From: Hafnia alvei
GTDB taxonomy: Bacteria; Pseudomonadota; Gammaproteobacteria; Enterobacterales; Enterobacteriaceae
Direction of reading: 5' to 3'
Assembly: GCF_034424155.1 (NCBI RefSeq)
Contig: NZ_CP139992.1
Span: 2,682,012 to 2,746,011 of the forward strand
Length of the DNA: 64,000 nucleotides
Below are positions 27,324-38,327 of the stretch, one piece after another. The first letter of the stretch is position 1, and each line of letters opens with the position of its first letter. A model generated the notes under the pieces. The model was not told the DNA's origin. It was given only the letters and a program-made list of their open reading frames with translations, and did no database searches. Position numbers and translations under genes: made by a program.

Positions 27324-27726
27324 ATTGGGCGACGTTAAACGATTAACTTGAAGACATATATTTTTTCAAAAAAATAAAGGTCATCCTAATACCTCTTTCT
27401 ATTTACACCAAGAGATAGACGCCACCCTCTTAAGGGTTATACGCAAGCGCATCACTATTTTTTAAATCAATGAATAAAATTAAAGTGAGGATGAGAATTA
27501 TATATTTACAATACTCTGCGTGGACTTACATGAATTAAGAATATTCTGATGAGAATGAGATTAAAACAGAATAGATCTATCGTTCTTTTTTCATACAAAC
27601 AATCTGAGGAAAATTTCCCCACAGCATTAGCATGGTTTTAGAGCAGTCCGTTGCGGATGAAGAATATCGACAGAAAGTGACACCTACGAACCGCAGTGTA
27701 CTAGGTGCGTATCGTCGTCTAAACAA
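27324..27726. other. AT-rich intergenic region upstream of yeaR
   Basis: About 400 bp without a supported gene. The plus-strand frame at 27632-27823 overlaps the small minus-strand ORF below and shows nothing recognisable. Confidence 0.4.
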
Positions 27727-27828
27727 TTATAAGGAAGATAAACAGACACTAATCAATGCGATAGCGGATACACCGAAAAGTGAGCCTAGCGCTAATAGCA
27801 AATACATCTGTTTGATTTTATAACCCAT
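27727..27828 (-). CDS. Possible 33-residue membrane peptide
   Basis: A short ORF from ATG 27828 to TAA 27727 reading MGYKIKQMYLLLALGSLFGV then a further hydrophobic run to SVCLSSL. It has a basic start, one membrane span and an AGGCGG sequence about five nt before the ATG. It could be a small transmembrane protein; evidence is only composition and the ribosome site. Confidence 0.3.
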   Translation of the reverse strand: MGYKIKQMYLLLALGSLFGVSAIALISVCLSSL

Positions 27829-28246
27829 ATTGCCGCCTATGCTTATCTGAAATGAGGCCTACCTAATAGGTTCCGACCATTATCTTCAAATACTAGCCAC
27901 GCAACGTACACCTTACAATCATACTAATCCGATAATGGCTCCGCTCCCTATGTTCGGTATAACATTGCAACGTCGTTCATCATTCACATAATACTGACTC
28001 AAAGATAAACGCTGTTAACATCAAGTGTAGCTATCAACGGCACAACGCCACCTAAACAACTCGGTGAGTCGATATAAATAATAATCCCTAAAATTCAAAT
28101 TGCCGTATTAAATAATCTATACACCCAAAATAATTTAAGTTGCTTAAAGTATAAGGCGTATAAATCACCCAACTTCGCCGCCAGCGTCGCGCCACAACAA
28201 AGTTGAGTGGTTAATATTAAGCATTACAAACAGATAACTAAGACGA
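27829..28246. other. Intergenic region downstream of fliE
   Basis: About 420 bp with no gene, terminator or repeat that I can support. Confidence 0.4.
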
Positions 28247-28561
28247 TTAAACCTGCATATTCATAATATCTTGATAGGCCGCAACTAAACGGTTACGCAC
28301 CTGAATCCCCATCTGTAGCGAGATCCCTGACTTTTGCAAATCAACCATCACGTCGTTTAACGCTACGCCCGGCACGCCCATTTCAAAGTTTTGCGCCTGA
28401 ATCTTGGCATTATTCTGCGTATCACTGATACGGTTCACTGCGGCTTTAAGTTCAGCGGCAAATGCCCCCTGTGGGGCCTCACTGTTTTGGCTGCGGTTTG
28501 CAGCTGATACAGCCGTTGCCTGAAGCTGCTGAAGTACACCTTCAATACCCACTATCGCCAC
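28247..28561 (-). CDS. fliE: FliE, MS-ring/rod junction protein
   Basis: A 104-residue basal-body protein, the same length as E. coli FliE, linking the MS ring to the rod. [20 protein letters not shown] and the C-terminus [13 protein letters not shown] are conserved. The start is GTG at 28561 with AGAGGG eight nt upstream. It is monocistronic and divergent from fliF. Confidence 0.95.
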   Translation of the reverse strand: MAIVGIEGVLQQLQATAVSAANRSQNSEAPQGAFAAELKAAVNRISDTQNNAKIQAQNFEMGVPGVALNDVMVDLQKSGISLQMGIQVRNRLVAAYQDIMNMQV

Positions 28562-28857
28562 TGCCGATACCCTCTTTGTCTGTGTTTACCAAATGGCTTT
28601 TACCCATAAGGCATCACCCTAACATAGAGATCAAAGAGTAAAGCCGCTAAATAGACGCAAAAATAGGGCCTTATTCTCCCATCAAATTCCCTCTCTACGC
28701 AGAATAATACCCTGCCTACTTTTGTAAGCCGCAGACCTTCCAAGAAAAGGCTCTGATTGAATACATTTCGCTGATAGCGCGTCAGGGAGTTCGTTTTGCA
28801 AGACATCAATTTATTCCGAGATTCTTTCTCGGCCCAACTGAAAGACAAGGTAAGCAC
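28562..28857. promoter_or_regulatory. fliE-fliF divergent promoter region
   Basis: A 296-bp region expected to hold the class 2 (FlhDC-dependent) promoters for fliE and fliFGHIJK. I could not assign FlhDC boxes by eye. An AAGGTAA ribosome site precedes fliF. Confidence 0.6.
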
Positions 28858-30573
28858 ATGAACGCTTCAGCCAACGGTAGCGCTGGCACCACAGCAAAAA
28901 GCGGGGATGGCGGTTTCGCTAGCATAGTGAATCGTCTGCGTGCTAACCCCAAAATTCCACTGCTCATTGCCGGTGCGATTGCTATCGCCGTTATTGCAGT
29001 ACTGGCTCTGTGGGCTAAATCGCCTGATTATCGGGTTCTTTATAGCAACATCAGCGATCGGGACGGCGGTGCTATTGTCACCCAACTCACCCAGATGAAC
29101 ATTCCCTATCGCTTCACGGATAATGGCACTGCGCTGTTAATCCCGGCGGAAAAAGTTCACGAGACTCGTCTACGCCTCGCGCAGCAAGGCCTGCCGAAAG
29201 GAGGAGCCGTTGGATTTGAGCTTCTGGATCAAGAAAAATTCGGCATCAGCCAGTTCAGTGAGCAAATCAACTATCAGCGCGCGCTGGAAGGCGAACTTTC
29301 TCGCACCATCGAAACATTAGGCCCCGTTCAGACAGCGCGCGTTCATTTAGCATTACCGAAACCTTCACTCTTTGTTCGAGAACAAAAGCAGCCTTCAGCA
29401 TCCGTTACCTTAAATCTGCAACCAGGCCGCGCTTTAGATGAAGGACAAATCAACGCCATTGTCTATATGGTCTCCAGCAGCGTTGCAGGCTTACCCGCGG
29501 GGAATGTCACCGTGGTCGATCAAGGCGGACACTTGCTGACTCAGTCAGACGGTACTGGCCGCGATCTCAACGCCACGCAGTTGAAATACGCGAACGAGGT
29601 CGAAAGCCGAATTCAGCGCCGCATCGAGGCTATCTTGCAGCCGATGGTCGGCAACGGCAACGTGCATGCGCAGGTTACCGCGCAAATTGATAACGCGGTT
29701 CGTGAACAGACCGACGAAGAGTACAAACCGAATCAGGGCACTAATCAGGCTGCGGTTCGCAGCCAACAGCTGAGCGACAGCTCTCAGTCCGGCGGTCAAC
29801 TCTCTGGCGGCGTTCCTGGTGCATTAACCAATCAGCCTGCCCCACCTCCGACGGGGAATATCACGAATCCTCCGCAGGCTGGCGCAAATGCCAATGCGGC
29901 GAACGCCCAGCGCCCTGCCTCCACCATTGACACCAACGGTCGCCGGAGTAGCTCCGCATCCAATGCACGCCGTGATGAAACCATCAACTATGAAGTGGAT
30001 CGGACGATTCGTCACACCCAGCAAAAAGCGGGCAACATCGATCGCCTGTCCGTAGCCGTCGTCGTTAACTATGGCACCAACGCTAGCGGTAAAAGCATTC
30101 CGTTAACGCCACAGCAAATTGAGCAGGTCACTTCGCTGGTTCGCGAAGCCATGGGCTTCTCCGCAACGCGCGGCGATACGTTAAACGTGGTCAATACGCC
30201 GTTTACCGCCGATGTTGAAGACAACAATGCGGTTCCATTCTGGCAACAAGCAAGCTTCTTTGATCTGCTAATGACGATCGGGCGCTACCTGTTGGTACTG
30301 ATTGTGGCCTTCATTCTGTGGCGCAAACTGGTGAAACCGCTGTTGAACAAACAGCTGGCTAACGCGCAGCCTGCTCGCCGAGTTGAGCCTACGCCAATTG
30401 TCACCACGCCGGTTCAACCGGCTAAACCAAGCAATGAAGAAGTGCAGAATCGTCGTAAAACACAGCAACGTGCCACGGCTGAACAGCAGGCACAGCGTGT
30501 CCGTGATATGGCTGAGCAAGACCCTCGCGTGGTTGCGCTGGTCATTCGCCAATGGATGAGTAACGAGCAATGA
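28858..30573 (+). CDS. fliF: FliF, flagellar MS-ring protein
   Basis: A 571-residue inner-membrane ring protein (E. coli 552). Membrane segments lie at about residues 33-52 ([20 protein letters not shown]) and about 468-488 ([18 protein letters not shown]). Between them are ring-building motifs: [32 protein letters not shown] and the [15 protein letters not shown] block. The C-terminal end binds FliG. A Gln/Ala-rich linker near 320-360 accounts for the extra length. First gene of fliFGHIJK; overlaps fliG by 4 bp. Confidence 0.97.
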   Translation: MNASANGSAGTTAKSGDGGFASIVNRLRANPKIPLLIAGAIAIAVIAVLALWAKSPDYRVLYSNISDRDGGAIVTQLTQMNIPYRFTDNGTALLIPAEKVHETRLRLAQQGLPKGGAVGFELLDQEKFGISQFSEQINYQRALEGELSRTIETLGPVQTARVHLALPKPSLFVREQKQPSASVTLNLQPGRALDEGQINAIVYMVSSSVAGLPAGNVTVVDQGGHLLTQSDGTGRDLNATQLKYANEVESRIQRRIEAILQPMVGNGNVHAQVTAQIDNAVREQTDEEYKPNQGTNQAAVRSQQLSDSSQSGGQLSGGVPGALTNQPAPPPTGNITNPPQAGANANAANAQRPASTIDTNGRRSSSASNARRDETINYEVDRTIRHTQQKAGNIDRLSVAVVVNYGTNASGKSIPLTPQQIEQVTSLVREAMGFSATRGDTLNVVNTPFTADVEDNNAVPFWQQASFFDLLMTIGRYLLVLIVAFILWRKLVKPLLNKQLANAQPARRVEPTPIVTTPVQPAKPSNEEVQNRRKTQQRATAEQQAQRVRDMAEQDPRVVALVIRQWMSNEQ

Positions 30574-31562
30574 CCATGACCCCAACTGAAAAAAGCGCCA
30601 TTTTATTGATGACCATCGGTGAAGACCGCGCGGCAGAGGTGTTCAAGCACCTCTCTACCCGCGAGGTGCAGCATCTCAGCACCACGATGGCGACCATGAG
30701 TCAGGTTTCTCACCAGCAGTTAGGCGAAGTGCTCAACGAGTTTCAAGACGAAGCTGAGCAGTACGAAGCGCTCAGCGTCAACGCCAGCGACTATCTGCGT
30801 TCAGTATTGGTTAAAGCGTTAGGTGAAGAGCGTGCTTCTAGCCTGTTGGAAGACATTCTGGAGTCGCGCGAGACCGCCAGCGGCATCGAAACGCTCAACT
30901 TTATGGAACCTCAGGCCGCAGCCGATATTATTCGCGATGAACATCCGCAGATTATCGCCACTATTTTAGTGCATCTGAAACGCGCTCAGGCCGCTGATAT
31001 TCTGGCTCAGTTTGACGAACGCCAGCGCAACGACGTGGTACTGCGTATCGCAACCTTCGGTGGCGTTCAGCCGACGGCACTACAAGAACTGACCGAAGTA
31101 CTAAACGGTTTGTTAGATGGTCAAAACCTCAAGCGCAGCAAAATGGGCGGTATCCGCACGGCGGCAGAGATCATCAACCTAATGAAAACCCAGCAGGAAG
31201 AGTCTGTTATTGAAGCCATGCGTATCTACGACGGTGAACTGGCGCAAAAAATTATCGACGAAATGTTCCTGTTCGAAAACCTGGTCGACGTCGACGATCG
31301 CAGCATTCAGCGCATCTTGCAGGAAGTGGAGTCCGAATCTCTGCTCATCGCCCTCAAAGGTGCCGACGAAGCGCTGCGCGAGAAATTTATGCGCAATATG
31401 TCGCAGCGTGCAGCCGATATTCTGCGCGACGATCTCTCCACGCGTGGGCCAGTTCGTCTATCGCTGGTCGAAAGCGAACAGAAAGCGATTCTGTTGATCG
31501 TTCGCCGATTGGCGGAAAGCGGCGAAGTGGTGATCGGCGGCGGCGAGGATGCTTATGTCTAA
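30570..31562 (+). CDS. fliG: FliG, flagellar motor switch protein
   Basis: A 330-residue cytoplasmic switch protein (E. coli 331), bridging FliF, FliM and the stator MotA. The middle-domain EHPQ motif ([14 protein letters not shown]) and C-terminal torque helix region ([20 protein letters not shown]) are visible. It overlaps fliF by ATGA; a second ATG lies two codons in. Confidence 0.97.
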   Translation: MTMTPTEKSAILLMTIGEDRAAEVFKHLSTREVQHLSTTMATMSQVSHQQLGEVLNEFQDEAEQYEALSVNASDYLRSVLVKALGEERASSLLEDILESRETASGIETLNFMEPQAAADIIRDEHPQIIATILVHLKRAQAADILAQFDERQRNDVVLRIATFGGVQPTALQELTEVLNGLLDGQNLKRSKMGGIRTAAEIINLMKTQQEESVIEAMRIYDGELAQKIIDEMFLFENLVDVDDRSIQRILQEVESESLLIALKGADEALREKFMRNMSQRAADILRDDLSTRGPVRLSLVESEQKAILLIVRRLAESGEVVIGGGEDAYV

Positions 31563-32316
31563 TCCTCCTAACCCGAAAGATGGATTCCGCAAAGCGGTAT
31601 TCCCCAAAGCCACCATTGAAGAAACCAATCAGCAATGGCAGCGCTGGGAGATGCGTGATTTTTCAGCGCCGCGTAAGCCTAAAATGCCCGCGTTTAAAAT
31701 GGAGCCTCTGCCTCCTGCTGCGGAGTCTACCCCCGCAACCATTGCGCAGGCTGAGTTAGAACAGCTACGTGAAAATGCTCAAATGCAGGGTTACCAGCAC
31801 GGATTACAGCAAGGCGAAAAACAGGGCTACGATGCAGGCTTTCAACAAGGCCTCAACGAAGGTCGTTCTCAGGGATTGCAGCAGGCGCAAACTGAGCAAC
31901 AACCCGTACTCGACCATTGGCGACAGCTTGCTCAAGAGTTCCAGCATTCATTACAGGCCATGGACAATGTGATTGCCGCACGTCTGATGCAAATGGCGCT
32001 GACCGCCGCCAAGCAAATCATCGGTCAGTCGCCGGTGTGCGATGCCAGCGCGGTGCTGCAACAAATTCAGCATCTGATCAATCAAGAACCGCTGTTTAGC
32101 GGCAATTTACAGCTGCGGGTGAATCCGCAAGATTTGCCGATTATTCAGCAACAGCTCGGCGTACAGTTAGAACAGCAGGGCTGGCGTTTACTTGCCGATA
32201 CCCAGCTACACCGCGGCGGCTGCAAAATCAGCGCCGAGGGCGGTGAACTTGACGCCAGCATCGCCACCCGTTGGCAAGAATTATGCAAACTGGCGGCTCC
32301 GGAGTTGCCACTATGA
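31555..32316 (+). CDS. fliH: FliH, regulator of the export ATPase FliI
   Basis: A 253-residue coiled-coil stator-like protein of the export apparatus. ATG 31555 ([10 protein letters not shown]) overlaps the last codons of fliG. A Gln/Gly-rich central helix with GxxxG-type repeats ([20 protein letters not shown]) is typical. The C-terminus binds FliI. It overlaps fliI by 4 bp. Confidence 0.93.
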   Translation: MSNPPNPKDGFRKAVFPKATIEETNQQWQRWEMRDFSAPRKPKMPAFKMEPLPPAAESTPATIAQAELEQLRENAQMQGYQHGLQQGEKQGYDAGFQQGLNEGRSQGLQQAQTEQQPVLDHWRQLAQEFQHSLQAMDNVIAARLMQMALTAAKQIIGQSPVCDASAVLQQIQHLINQEPLFSGNLQLRVNPQDLPIIQQQLGVQLEQQGWRLLADTQLHRGGCKISAEGGELDASIATRWQELCKLAAPELPL

Positions 32317-33674
32317 CTCAACGCCTCAACACGTGGCTAGGCACCTTAGATGCCTTTGAAAAGCGCATCCCGCAGATCCCACCTGCGCGGCGCTACGGTC
32401 GTTTAACCCGAGCGACGGGGTTAGTTCTCGAGGCCAGTGGTTTACAGCTGCCTATCGGCGCAACGTGCCTGATTGAGCGCTATGACGGCGTGAAAATTCA
32501 GCAGGTTGAAGCTGAAGTCGTTGGCTTTAATGGGCAGCAGCTGTTTCTCATGCCGTTAGAAGAAGTTGATGGCATTGTGCCTGGAGCGCGAGTTTGCTCC
32601 CAAAGCGGTGGTTTACAGTCCGGTGGTAAACAGCTTCCGCTTGGCCCCATGTTACTAGGACGCGTGCTCGACGGCGGCGCAAAGCCCCTTGATGGACTTC
32701 CTCCACCGGAAGAGGCCGATCTCGGCGGGCTCACCACGCTGCCTTTTAACCCTTTGCAGCGCACGCCGATCGTTGACGTGCTCGACGTTGGCGTTCGTGC
32801 CATTAATGCCCTGCTGACCGTGGGACGTGGACAGCGTATGGGGCTTTTTGCCGGTTCCGGCGTGGGTAAAAGCGTGCTGCTCGGCATGATGGCGCGTTAT
32901 ACACAGGCCGATGTCATCGTCGTGGGGTTGATTGGTGAACGTGGCCGTGAAGTTAAAGACTTTATCGAGAATATTTTAGGCGACGAAGGACGTAAACGTT
33001 CGGTAGTTATCGCCGCACCGGCCGATGTCTCTCCCCTGTTGCGTATGCAAGGGGCCTCTTACGCCACGCGCATTGCGGAAGACTTTCGCGATCGCGGCCA
33101 GCATGTATTGCTGATCATGGATTCCCTCACCCGCTATGCCATGGCGCAGCGTGAAATTGCACTGGCTATCGGTGAACCGCCAGCGACCAAAGGTTATCCA
33201 CCGTCGGTATTTGCCAAACTACCGGCGCTGGTTGAACGTGCGGGTAATGGTACTCACGGTGGCGGTTCGATCACCGCGTTTTATACGGTACTCACCGAGG
33301 GTGACGATCAGCAAGACCCTATCGCCGACTCGGCGCGCGCTATTTTGGATGGACACATCGTTCTGTCACGCCGCCTAGCCGAAGCGGGACACTATCCGGC
33401 AATTGATATTGAAGCGTCGATCAGCCGCGCGATGACGTCGCTTATCAGCGATGACCACTACGCCCGTGTCAGACGCTTCAAACAGCTACTTTCGAGCTAT
33501 CAGCGCAACCGCGATCTCATCAGCGTGGGCGCTTATGCCAAGGGCTCCGATCCGCTATTGGATCAGGCCATTACACTTTATCCGCATTTGGAAGCGTTTT
33601 TGCAACAAGGGATCTTCGAGCGCAGCGGCTATGCCGATGCCTGCTCAAGTCTTCAGGCTTTGTTCCCCGCATAG
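32313..33674 (+). CDS. fliI: FliI, flagellum-specific export ATPase
   Basis: A 453-residue F1-beta-like ATPase (E. coli 457) powering type III export. The Walker A loop GSGVGKS lies at about residue 180; ERGREVKDF and the Walker B region [18 protein letters not shown] follow. ATG 32313 overlaps the fliH stop; 14 further upstream open codons lie inside fliH and are not conserved. Confidence 0.97.
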   Translation: MTQRLNTWLGTLDAFEKRIPQIPPARRYGRLTRATGLVLEASGLQLPIGATCLIERYDGVKIQQVEAEVVGFNGQQLFLMPLEEVDGIVPGARVCSQSGGLQSGGKQLPLGPMLLGRVLDGGAKPLDGLPPPEEADLGGLTTLPFNPLQRTPIVDVLDVGVRAINALLTVGRGQRMGLFAGSGVGKSVLLGMMARYTQADVIVVGLIGERGREVKDFIENILGDEGRKRSVVIAAPADVSPLLRMQGASYATRIAEDFRDRGQHVLLIMDSLTRYAMAQREIALAIGEPPATKGYPPSVFAKLPALVERAGNGTHGGGSITAFYTVLTEGDDQQDPIADSARAILDGHIVLSRRLAEAGHYPAIDIEASISRAMTSLISDDHYARVRRFKQLLSSYQRNRDLISVGAYAKGSDPLLDQAITLYPHLEAFLQQGIFERSGYADACSSLQALFPA

Positions 33675-33740
33675 GGGTACTCAATAGGCATCTCTGTACG
33701 CTGGATAAGTTCAGCGCACACGCAGAGATAGGAGGTAAAA

Positions 33741-34181
33741 ATGTCTTCACCGATGGGCACGCTACGTGACCTTGCACAGCAAGATGTTGATGATGCCACC
33801 ACCGCACTAGGCAAGTCGCAGCAAGCGTTTTTACATGCAGAACAGCAGCTAACTATGCTGCTCAATTATCAAGATGAGTACCGTCAGCGTCTCAATCAGG
33901 GGATGAGCGGCGGAATGGATGCATCTAGCTGGCGAAACTATCAGCAGTTTATTCGCACACTGGATCAGGCGATTGACCAACATCGCCTACAGTTAAACCA
34001 GTGCAATATCAGGCTCGCGACCGCCACGCGTTGCTGGCAGGAAAAACAGCAACGCCTGAATGCTTTTTGTACGCTCCACGAGCGCCAAGAGCATCAGCTA
34101 AAAATGCAGCTCAATAAACAAGATCAAAAACGGATGGATGAGTACGCCCAGCGTGCCGCCATGAGGAGAGAAAAATCATGA
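33741..34181 (+). CDS. fliJ: FliJ, export chaperone-escort protein
   Basis: A 146-residue coiled-coil protein (E. coli 147) that sits in the FliI ring. Heptad-rich segments around [20 protein letters not shown] are visible. A strong GGAGGT ribosome site lies six nt before the ATG. A 66-bp gap follows fliI. Confidence 0.93.
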   Translation: MSSPMGTLRDLAQQDVDDATTALGKSQQAFLHAEQQLTMLLNYQDEYRQRLNQGMSGGMDASSWRNYQQFIRTLDQAIDQHRLQLNQCNIRLATATRCWQEKQQRLNAFCTLHERQEHQLKMQLNKQDQKRMDEYAQRAAMRREKS

Positions 34182-35587
34182 CGTCCCCACTGCTTGCTGC
34201 TGCGATAACAAATCCTACAGCAACCAATGCGAGTGCCTCGTCGGCCAAATCATCGAAGAAAGCGGCTGCGCCTTTCTCTGACGTGCTGTCTCAGGCACAC
34301 TCACCGAGCAAAGAGAATCGGGTACCACAAGCTAAAGCCAATAAAACGACTTCAGGTTTGGCCGAAAAAACAGACCTTAAAACGTTGCAAGCAGCGCTGA
34401 CCAAAGCATTACAAAATCAGTCCGCTAAGGGTAAAGATGCCCAAAAACTAGTCGATCAATTAGCATCGCTAGATCCTAAACAGCAGCAGAAATTGCTAGC
34501 ATCGCTAGACCCTAAACAGCAGCAGAAATTGCTGGCATCGCTCGGTGCCTCTCTCGCAGAGATAAAACCGGCTGGCAAAGGCGATCACCCGCCTGCGTTG
34601 ACGGAGACAATAACAGACAAAGGCACCGAACAAGCGGGACAAGCCGCCATCAGCGCCCTGTTTGCTATGCTGCCCGATGCTTTGCCAAAAGTTGCCGCGT
34701 CTGACACCGCAAACGGCCCTGAAATCAACGTGGCGTTGAATGCAGTCACATCCGATCGCGCAGCCCCCCTTATGAATTTGCTTACGGGTGACGACAAAAA
34801 AGATGCCAAGCTAGATCTTGGAACATTATTAAAATCCGATAAGCCAACCGCCGACGCGGACGTGGACGCCCAACCATGGGATCTCTCGTTAGCCACGGTG
34901 CCGGGTAAAAAGAGTGATCCATCAGCACTTAAATCTAGCGTTGAAACCAGCGCCACACCGCTAAACACCACCGAGATCCCGCTAAAACTGGCCCCTCAAA
35001 TGGAGGATGCTCGCCTGCCGCGCAACGATCTCAATCTTTCGCAGCAGCCAGCGCATACGCTAAGCCAAGCGATGCACAATATTGCGGTGAGTAGCCCAGT
35101 AGTTACCCCACAAGCAACCGCGGTTCCTGCCGCGCCGATGCCAACGCCGGTGCTGAATGCTCAGTTAGGCAGCAGTGAATGGCAGCAGGCATTGAGTCAG
35201 CAGATCCTCATGTTTAATCGCAGCGGTCAACACAGCGCCGAACTGCGCCTGCATCCACAGGATTTAGGATCGCTGCAAATCAGCTTACGCATCGATGATA
35301 ACCAAGCGCAGCTGCACATGGCATCGGGTCACAGCCAGGTGCGCGCAGCGCTGGAAGCTGCCCTTCCCCAACTGCGCACCGCATTGGCGGACAGCGGTAT
35401 TCAGCTAGGGCAAAGCAGCGTGGGCAGCGAAGCCCAACCGCAGTGGAACGGCAGCCAGCAAAACGCCTCCGACCGACAAGCCACTTCCGGCGGATTTAGT
35501 GTGGATGGGAATAATGACGATAGGATCGTTACGGCCAGCGTTTCGGCTAAGTCGGTGAGAGTTGGGGGAGTGGATATCAGTGTTTAA
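34178..35587 (+). CDS. fliK: FliK, hook-length control protein
   Basis: A 469-residue secreted molecular ruler (E. coli 375), overlapping fliJ by 4 bp. The substrate-specificity switch domain is at the C-terminus (about 330-420: [33 protein letters not shown]). The N-terminal ruler part is Ala/Lys/Thr-rich and holds a perfect-looking tandem duplication of a 12-residue unit ([12 protein letters not shown], about residues 98-123). Last gene of the fliF-K run; a repeat element separates it from fliL. Confidence 0.93.
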   Translation: MTSPLLAAAITNPTATNASASSAKSSKKAAAPFSDVLSQAHSPSKENRVPQAKANKTTSGLAEKTDLKTLQAALTKALQNQSAKGKDAQKLVDQLASLDPKQQQKLLASLDPKQQQKLLASLGASLAEIKPAGKGDHPPALTETITDKGTEQAGQAAISALFAMLPDALPKVAASDTANGPEINVALNAVTSDRAAPLMNLLTGDDKKDAKLDLGTLLKSDKPTADADVDAQPWDLSLATVPGKKSDPSALKSSVETSATPLNTTEIPLKLAPQMEDARLPRNDLNLSQQPAHTLSQAMHNIAVSSPVVTPQATAVPAAPMPTPVLNAQLGSSEWQQALSQQILMFNRSGQHSAELRLHPQDLGSLQISLRIDDNQAQLHMASGHSQVRAALEAALPQLRTALADSGIQLGQSSVGSEAQPQWNGSQQNASDRQATSGGFSVDGNNDDRIVTASVSAKSVRVGGVDISV

Positions 35588-35615
35588 ATTTCATTTCATT
35601 AGATTGAGTGGAGTT

Positions 35616-36218
35616 GTGGGGTAAGGTTTCGTTCGTTTAGCTTACATGTGGTTGCGATGTAAGATTTCGTACGCTTTTAAGCTCCGAGTTACTCTTTAAT
35701 ATGGTGCCCGCGTCCGAGCAAGGCGGCTCAATCGCCGCCGCCTTGCATCCCGGCTTGGCACCGTTTTTCAGCCTGCTTCGCAGGTTCCCTCATCTCGTCA
35801 TTCCGGCTTTAACGGAACGAACGGCAATCGCCATCCTGGCTCCTCCGTTCTTTCGCCGACGTCCCTGTCGGCGAATCCTAGCCTTCATTCCTCTCCTCGG
35901 CAGAAAAACAACGTGCCGGAAAAGGTCAAACCCAAAAGATAACAGACAAAAACTTTATCTGTTTTTTAGTTTAAGTATTGGGAGAAAGAGCAACGCTAAC
36001 AGGATGTTAGCGTTAGGGGAGGAGGCGCCAAGGATGGCGCATGCCGACCCGGCGCGGAGATGGCATCTCGGATAAAAGCGCGCGAGTTGAGAGCCCCCGC
36101 GCAACGGGGCTCTCATCGGACGCCTTCGATTGGGCTACATATGAAAACAGTTATTGATAGGCGGTCGAAACCTTACACCATATCGCACAGAGAACAGCTG
36201 GCCGAAATCTTACACCAC
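35616..36218. repeat. Structured repeat element, copy B (about 603 bp)
   Basis: Second copy of the element at 17166-17738, in the same orientation. The left end carries GGTAAGGTTTCG and GTAAGATTTCG (35619, 35660); the right end carries CGAAACCTTACACC (36166) and CGAAATCTTACACC (36203) in inverse orientation. Hairpins correspond one to one with copy A: 35718-35746 (GCAAGGCGGC/GCCGCCTTGC), 35772-35784 (CCTGC/GCAGG), 35852-35875 (TTCGCCGAC/GTCGGCGAA), 35992-36014, 36025-36040 and 36089-36114 (GAGAGCCCC/GGGGCTCTC). ORFs at 35701-36075 and 36060-36366 are products of the repeat. It splits fliK from fliL. Confidence 0.82.
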
Positions 36219-36410
36219 ACTCCCTCATCCCCACCGCCGAGCTAATACCCAAGATTGCACAACAACTGCCCAAGGCATTAGCCATCCACCGCAATTAACC
36301 CCATTTTCACCCTCTATTCCCCCCATTGAACACCCGCGAGCCAAGGATAATAGACAGCACAAGTAAAATTCATGTGCGCTTCTTCGCACCGTAACAGGAA
36401 TCATCCCCTT

Positions 36411-36890
36411 ATGTCTGAAACCACACTCCCCAAGAACACTAAGCGGCGTGCCAAGTGGGTATGGATACTGTTAATTCTTATTGCTGCGGGTGCTGGTGGC
36501 GGTTTTTATGGCTGGAAATACTATCAGCATCAAGAATCCCTCGCCGAAAGCAAACCGGTTCCACCGCCGATGCCGGTATTTATGCCTCTCGATACCTTCA
36601 CCGTTAACCTGATCAGCGACGGTGAAGATGCCGATCGTGTGCTTTATATCGGTTTAACCCTGCGTTTACCCGATGAAGCCACGCGTAAACGTATGAACGA
36701 TTATCTGCCTGAAATGCGCAGCCGTTTATTGATGCTGCTTTCGCGCCAACACGCCGCCACGCTGGCCAGTGAACACGGTAAAACTCAGTTAATGACTGAT
36801 ATTAAAGCCGTGCTCATGCCGCCAATTGCTCCCGGTCAGCCAAAGCAGATCGTTAGCGACGTGTTGTTTACAGCCTTTATCCTGCGGTAA
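36411..36890 (+). CDS. fliL: FliL, stator-associated basal-body protein
   Basis: A 159-residue single-span inner-membrane protein (E. coli 154). Its start is ATG 36411 (MSETTLPKNT); the 13-codon extension upstream is not family-like. The membrane helix is at about 17-37 (WVWILLILIAAGAGGGFYGW) and the periplasmic domain includes FMPLDTFTVNLISDGEDADR. First gene of fliLMNOPQR. Element B lies upstream, so transcription must come from readthrough or a promoter in the 190 bp after the element. Confidence 0.95.
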   Translation: MSETTLPKNTKRRAKWVWILLILIAAGAGGGFYGWKYYQHQESLAESKPVPPPMPVFMPLDTFTVNLISDGEDADRVLYIGLTLRLPDEATRKRMNDYLPEMRSRLLMLLSRQHAATLASEHGKTQLMTDIKAVLMPPIAPGQPKQIVSDVLFTAFILR

Positions 36891-36895
36891 TCACT

Positions 36896-37909
36896 ATGTC
36901 TGATAGCATTCTGTCACAGGCCGAAATTGACGCGTTGCTGAACGGCGATAGCGACAATGGAAAGCCTGACAACGAAATTCCGCTCGCGGGCAGCGAAAGC
37001 GACGTTCGCCCCTACGACCCGACCACTCAGCGTCGGGTGGTACGTGAACGTCTGCAAGCACTGGAAATCATCAACGAGCGCTTTGCCCGTCAGTTTCGTA
37101 TGGGGCTATTTAACCTGCTGCGCCGTAGCCCTGATATCACGGTCGGTGCGGTTAAAATTCAGCCCTATCATGAGTTCGCCCGTAACCTTCCGGTGCCAAC
37201 CAACCTCAACCTTATTCACCTCAATCCGTTACGCGGCACCGCGCTCATGGTATTTGCGCCAAGCTTAGTGTTTATGGCGGTGGATAACCTGTTTGGTGGC
37301 GACGGTCGCTTCCCAACTAAAGTCGATGGACGTGAGTTCACCCATACCGAACAACGCGTGATTAAACGCATGCTGCGCTTGGCGCTGGATGCCTATCGCG
37401 ATGCGTGGAGCGCCATTTACAAACTGGAAGTGGAATACGTTCGATCTGAAATTCAGGTGAAATTCACCAACATCACCACTTCACCGAACGATATCGTGGT
37501 CACAACGCCTTTCACGATTGAAGTGGGTGCGCTGAGCGGCGAATTTAATATTTGTATTCCTTTCTCGATGATTGAGCCGCTGCGCGAGCTGCTGGTTAAC
37601 CCACCGTTAGAGAACTCTAAGCAAGAAGATCAGCACTGGCGCGATACGCTCAGCAAACAGGTTCAGCACTCTGAACTAGAGCTCGTCGCCAACTTTGTTG
37701 ATATTCCTTTACGCCTGTCCGAAGTGCTTAAGCTTCAGCCTGGCGATGTATTACCCATTGAAAAACCTGAAAAACTTATCGCCAATGTGGATGGCGTTCC
37801 CGTTTTAACCTGCCAATACGGCAGCCAAAATGGCCAATATGCACTGCGCGTAGAACGATTAATCAACCCTATTTTAAATGCTCTGAGCGAGGATCAGCCC
37901 AATGAGTGA
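36896..37909 (+). CDS. fliM: FliM, flagellar motor switch protein
   Basis: A 337-residue C-ring protein (E. coli 334). The N-terminal CheY-P-binding peptide ILSQAEIDALLNGD is intact. The middle domain carries NPLRGTALMVFAPSLVF and VDNLFGGDGRFPTKV. The C-terminal SpoA domain binds FliN. It overlaps fliN by 8 bp. Confidence 0.97.
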   Translation: MSDSILSQAEIDALLNGDSDNGKPDNEIPLAGSESDVRPYDPTTQRRVVRERLQALEIINERFARQFRMGLFNLLRRSPDITVGAVKIQPYHEFARNLPVPTNLNLIHLNPLRGTALMVFAPSLVFMAVDNLFGGDGRFPTKVDGREFTHTEQRVIKRMLRLALDAYRDAWSAIYKLEVEYVRSEIQVKFTNITTSPNDIVVTTPFTIEVGALSGEFNICIPFSMIEPLRELLVNPPLENSKQEDQHWRDTLSKQVQHSELELVANFVDIPLRLSEVLKLQPGDVLPIEKPEKLIANVDGVPVLTCQYGSQNGQYALRVERLINPILNALSEDQPNE

Positions 37910-38327
37910 CGTCAACAAGCCGTCTGCCGAAGGTCATGACGACGCCGCCGACCTGTGGGCGGAAGCGATGAACGAACAGCAAACCACCGAAAATACCTCG
38001 GCGGGAAATGCTGCGGATGAGATTTTCCAAAATCTTGATAATCCATCACCGTTAGCCGGCAATCTGCACGATATTGATTTGATTTTAGATATTCCGGTCA
38101 AACTGACGGTGGAATTAGGTCGTACCAAGATGACGATCAAAGAGCTGCTGCGTTTGTCGCAGGGTTCGGTGGTTGCGCTTGACGGTCTGGCCGGCGAACC
38201 GTTGGATATTCTGATTAACGGTTATCTGATTGCCCAAGGTGAAGTGGTGGTGGTTGCCGATAAGTTTGGCGTCCGTATCACCGACATCATTACGCCATCT
38301 GAACGCATGCGTCGTCTGAGCCGCTAA
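37902..38327 (+). CDS. fliN: FliN, flagellar motor switch protein
   Basis: A 141-residue C-ring protein (E. coli 137). The variable acidic N-terminus precedes the SpoA domain (LILDIPVKLTVELGRTKMTI ... GVRITDIITPSERMRRL). It overlaps both neighbours. Confidence 0.97.
   Translation: MSDVNKPSAEGHDDAADLWAEAMNEQQTTENTSAGNAADEIFQNLDNPSPLAGNLHDIDLILDIPVKLTVELGRTKMTIKELLRLSQGSVVALDGLAGEPLDILINGYLIAQGEVVVVADKFGVRITDIITPSERMRRLSR

Noticed and set aside
27632-27823. 63-codon plus-strand ORF
   Set aside because: Polar, unremarkable sequence, opposite a more protein-like minus-strand frame; no ribosome site.
35701-36075. ORF of 124 codons inside repeat element B
   Set aside because: Same reason: it spans the structured repeat, and has no domain or ribosome site.
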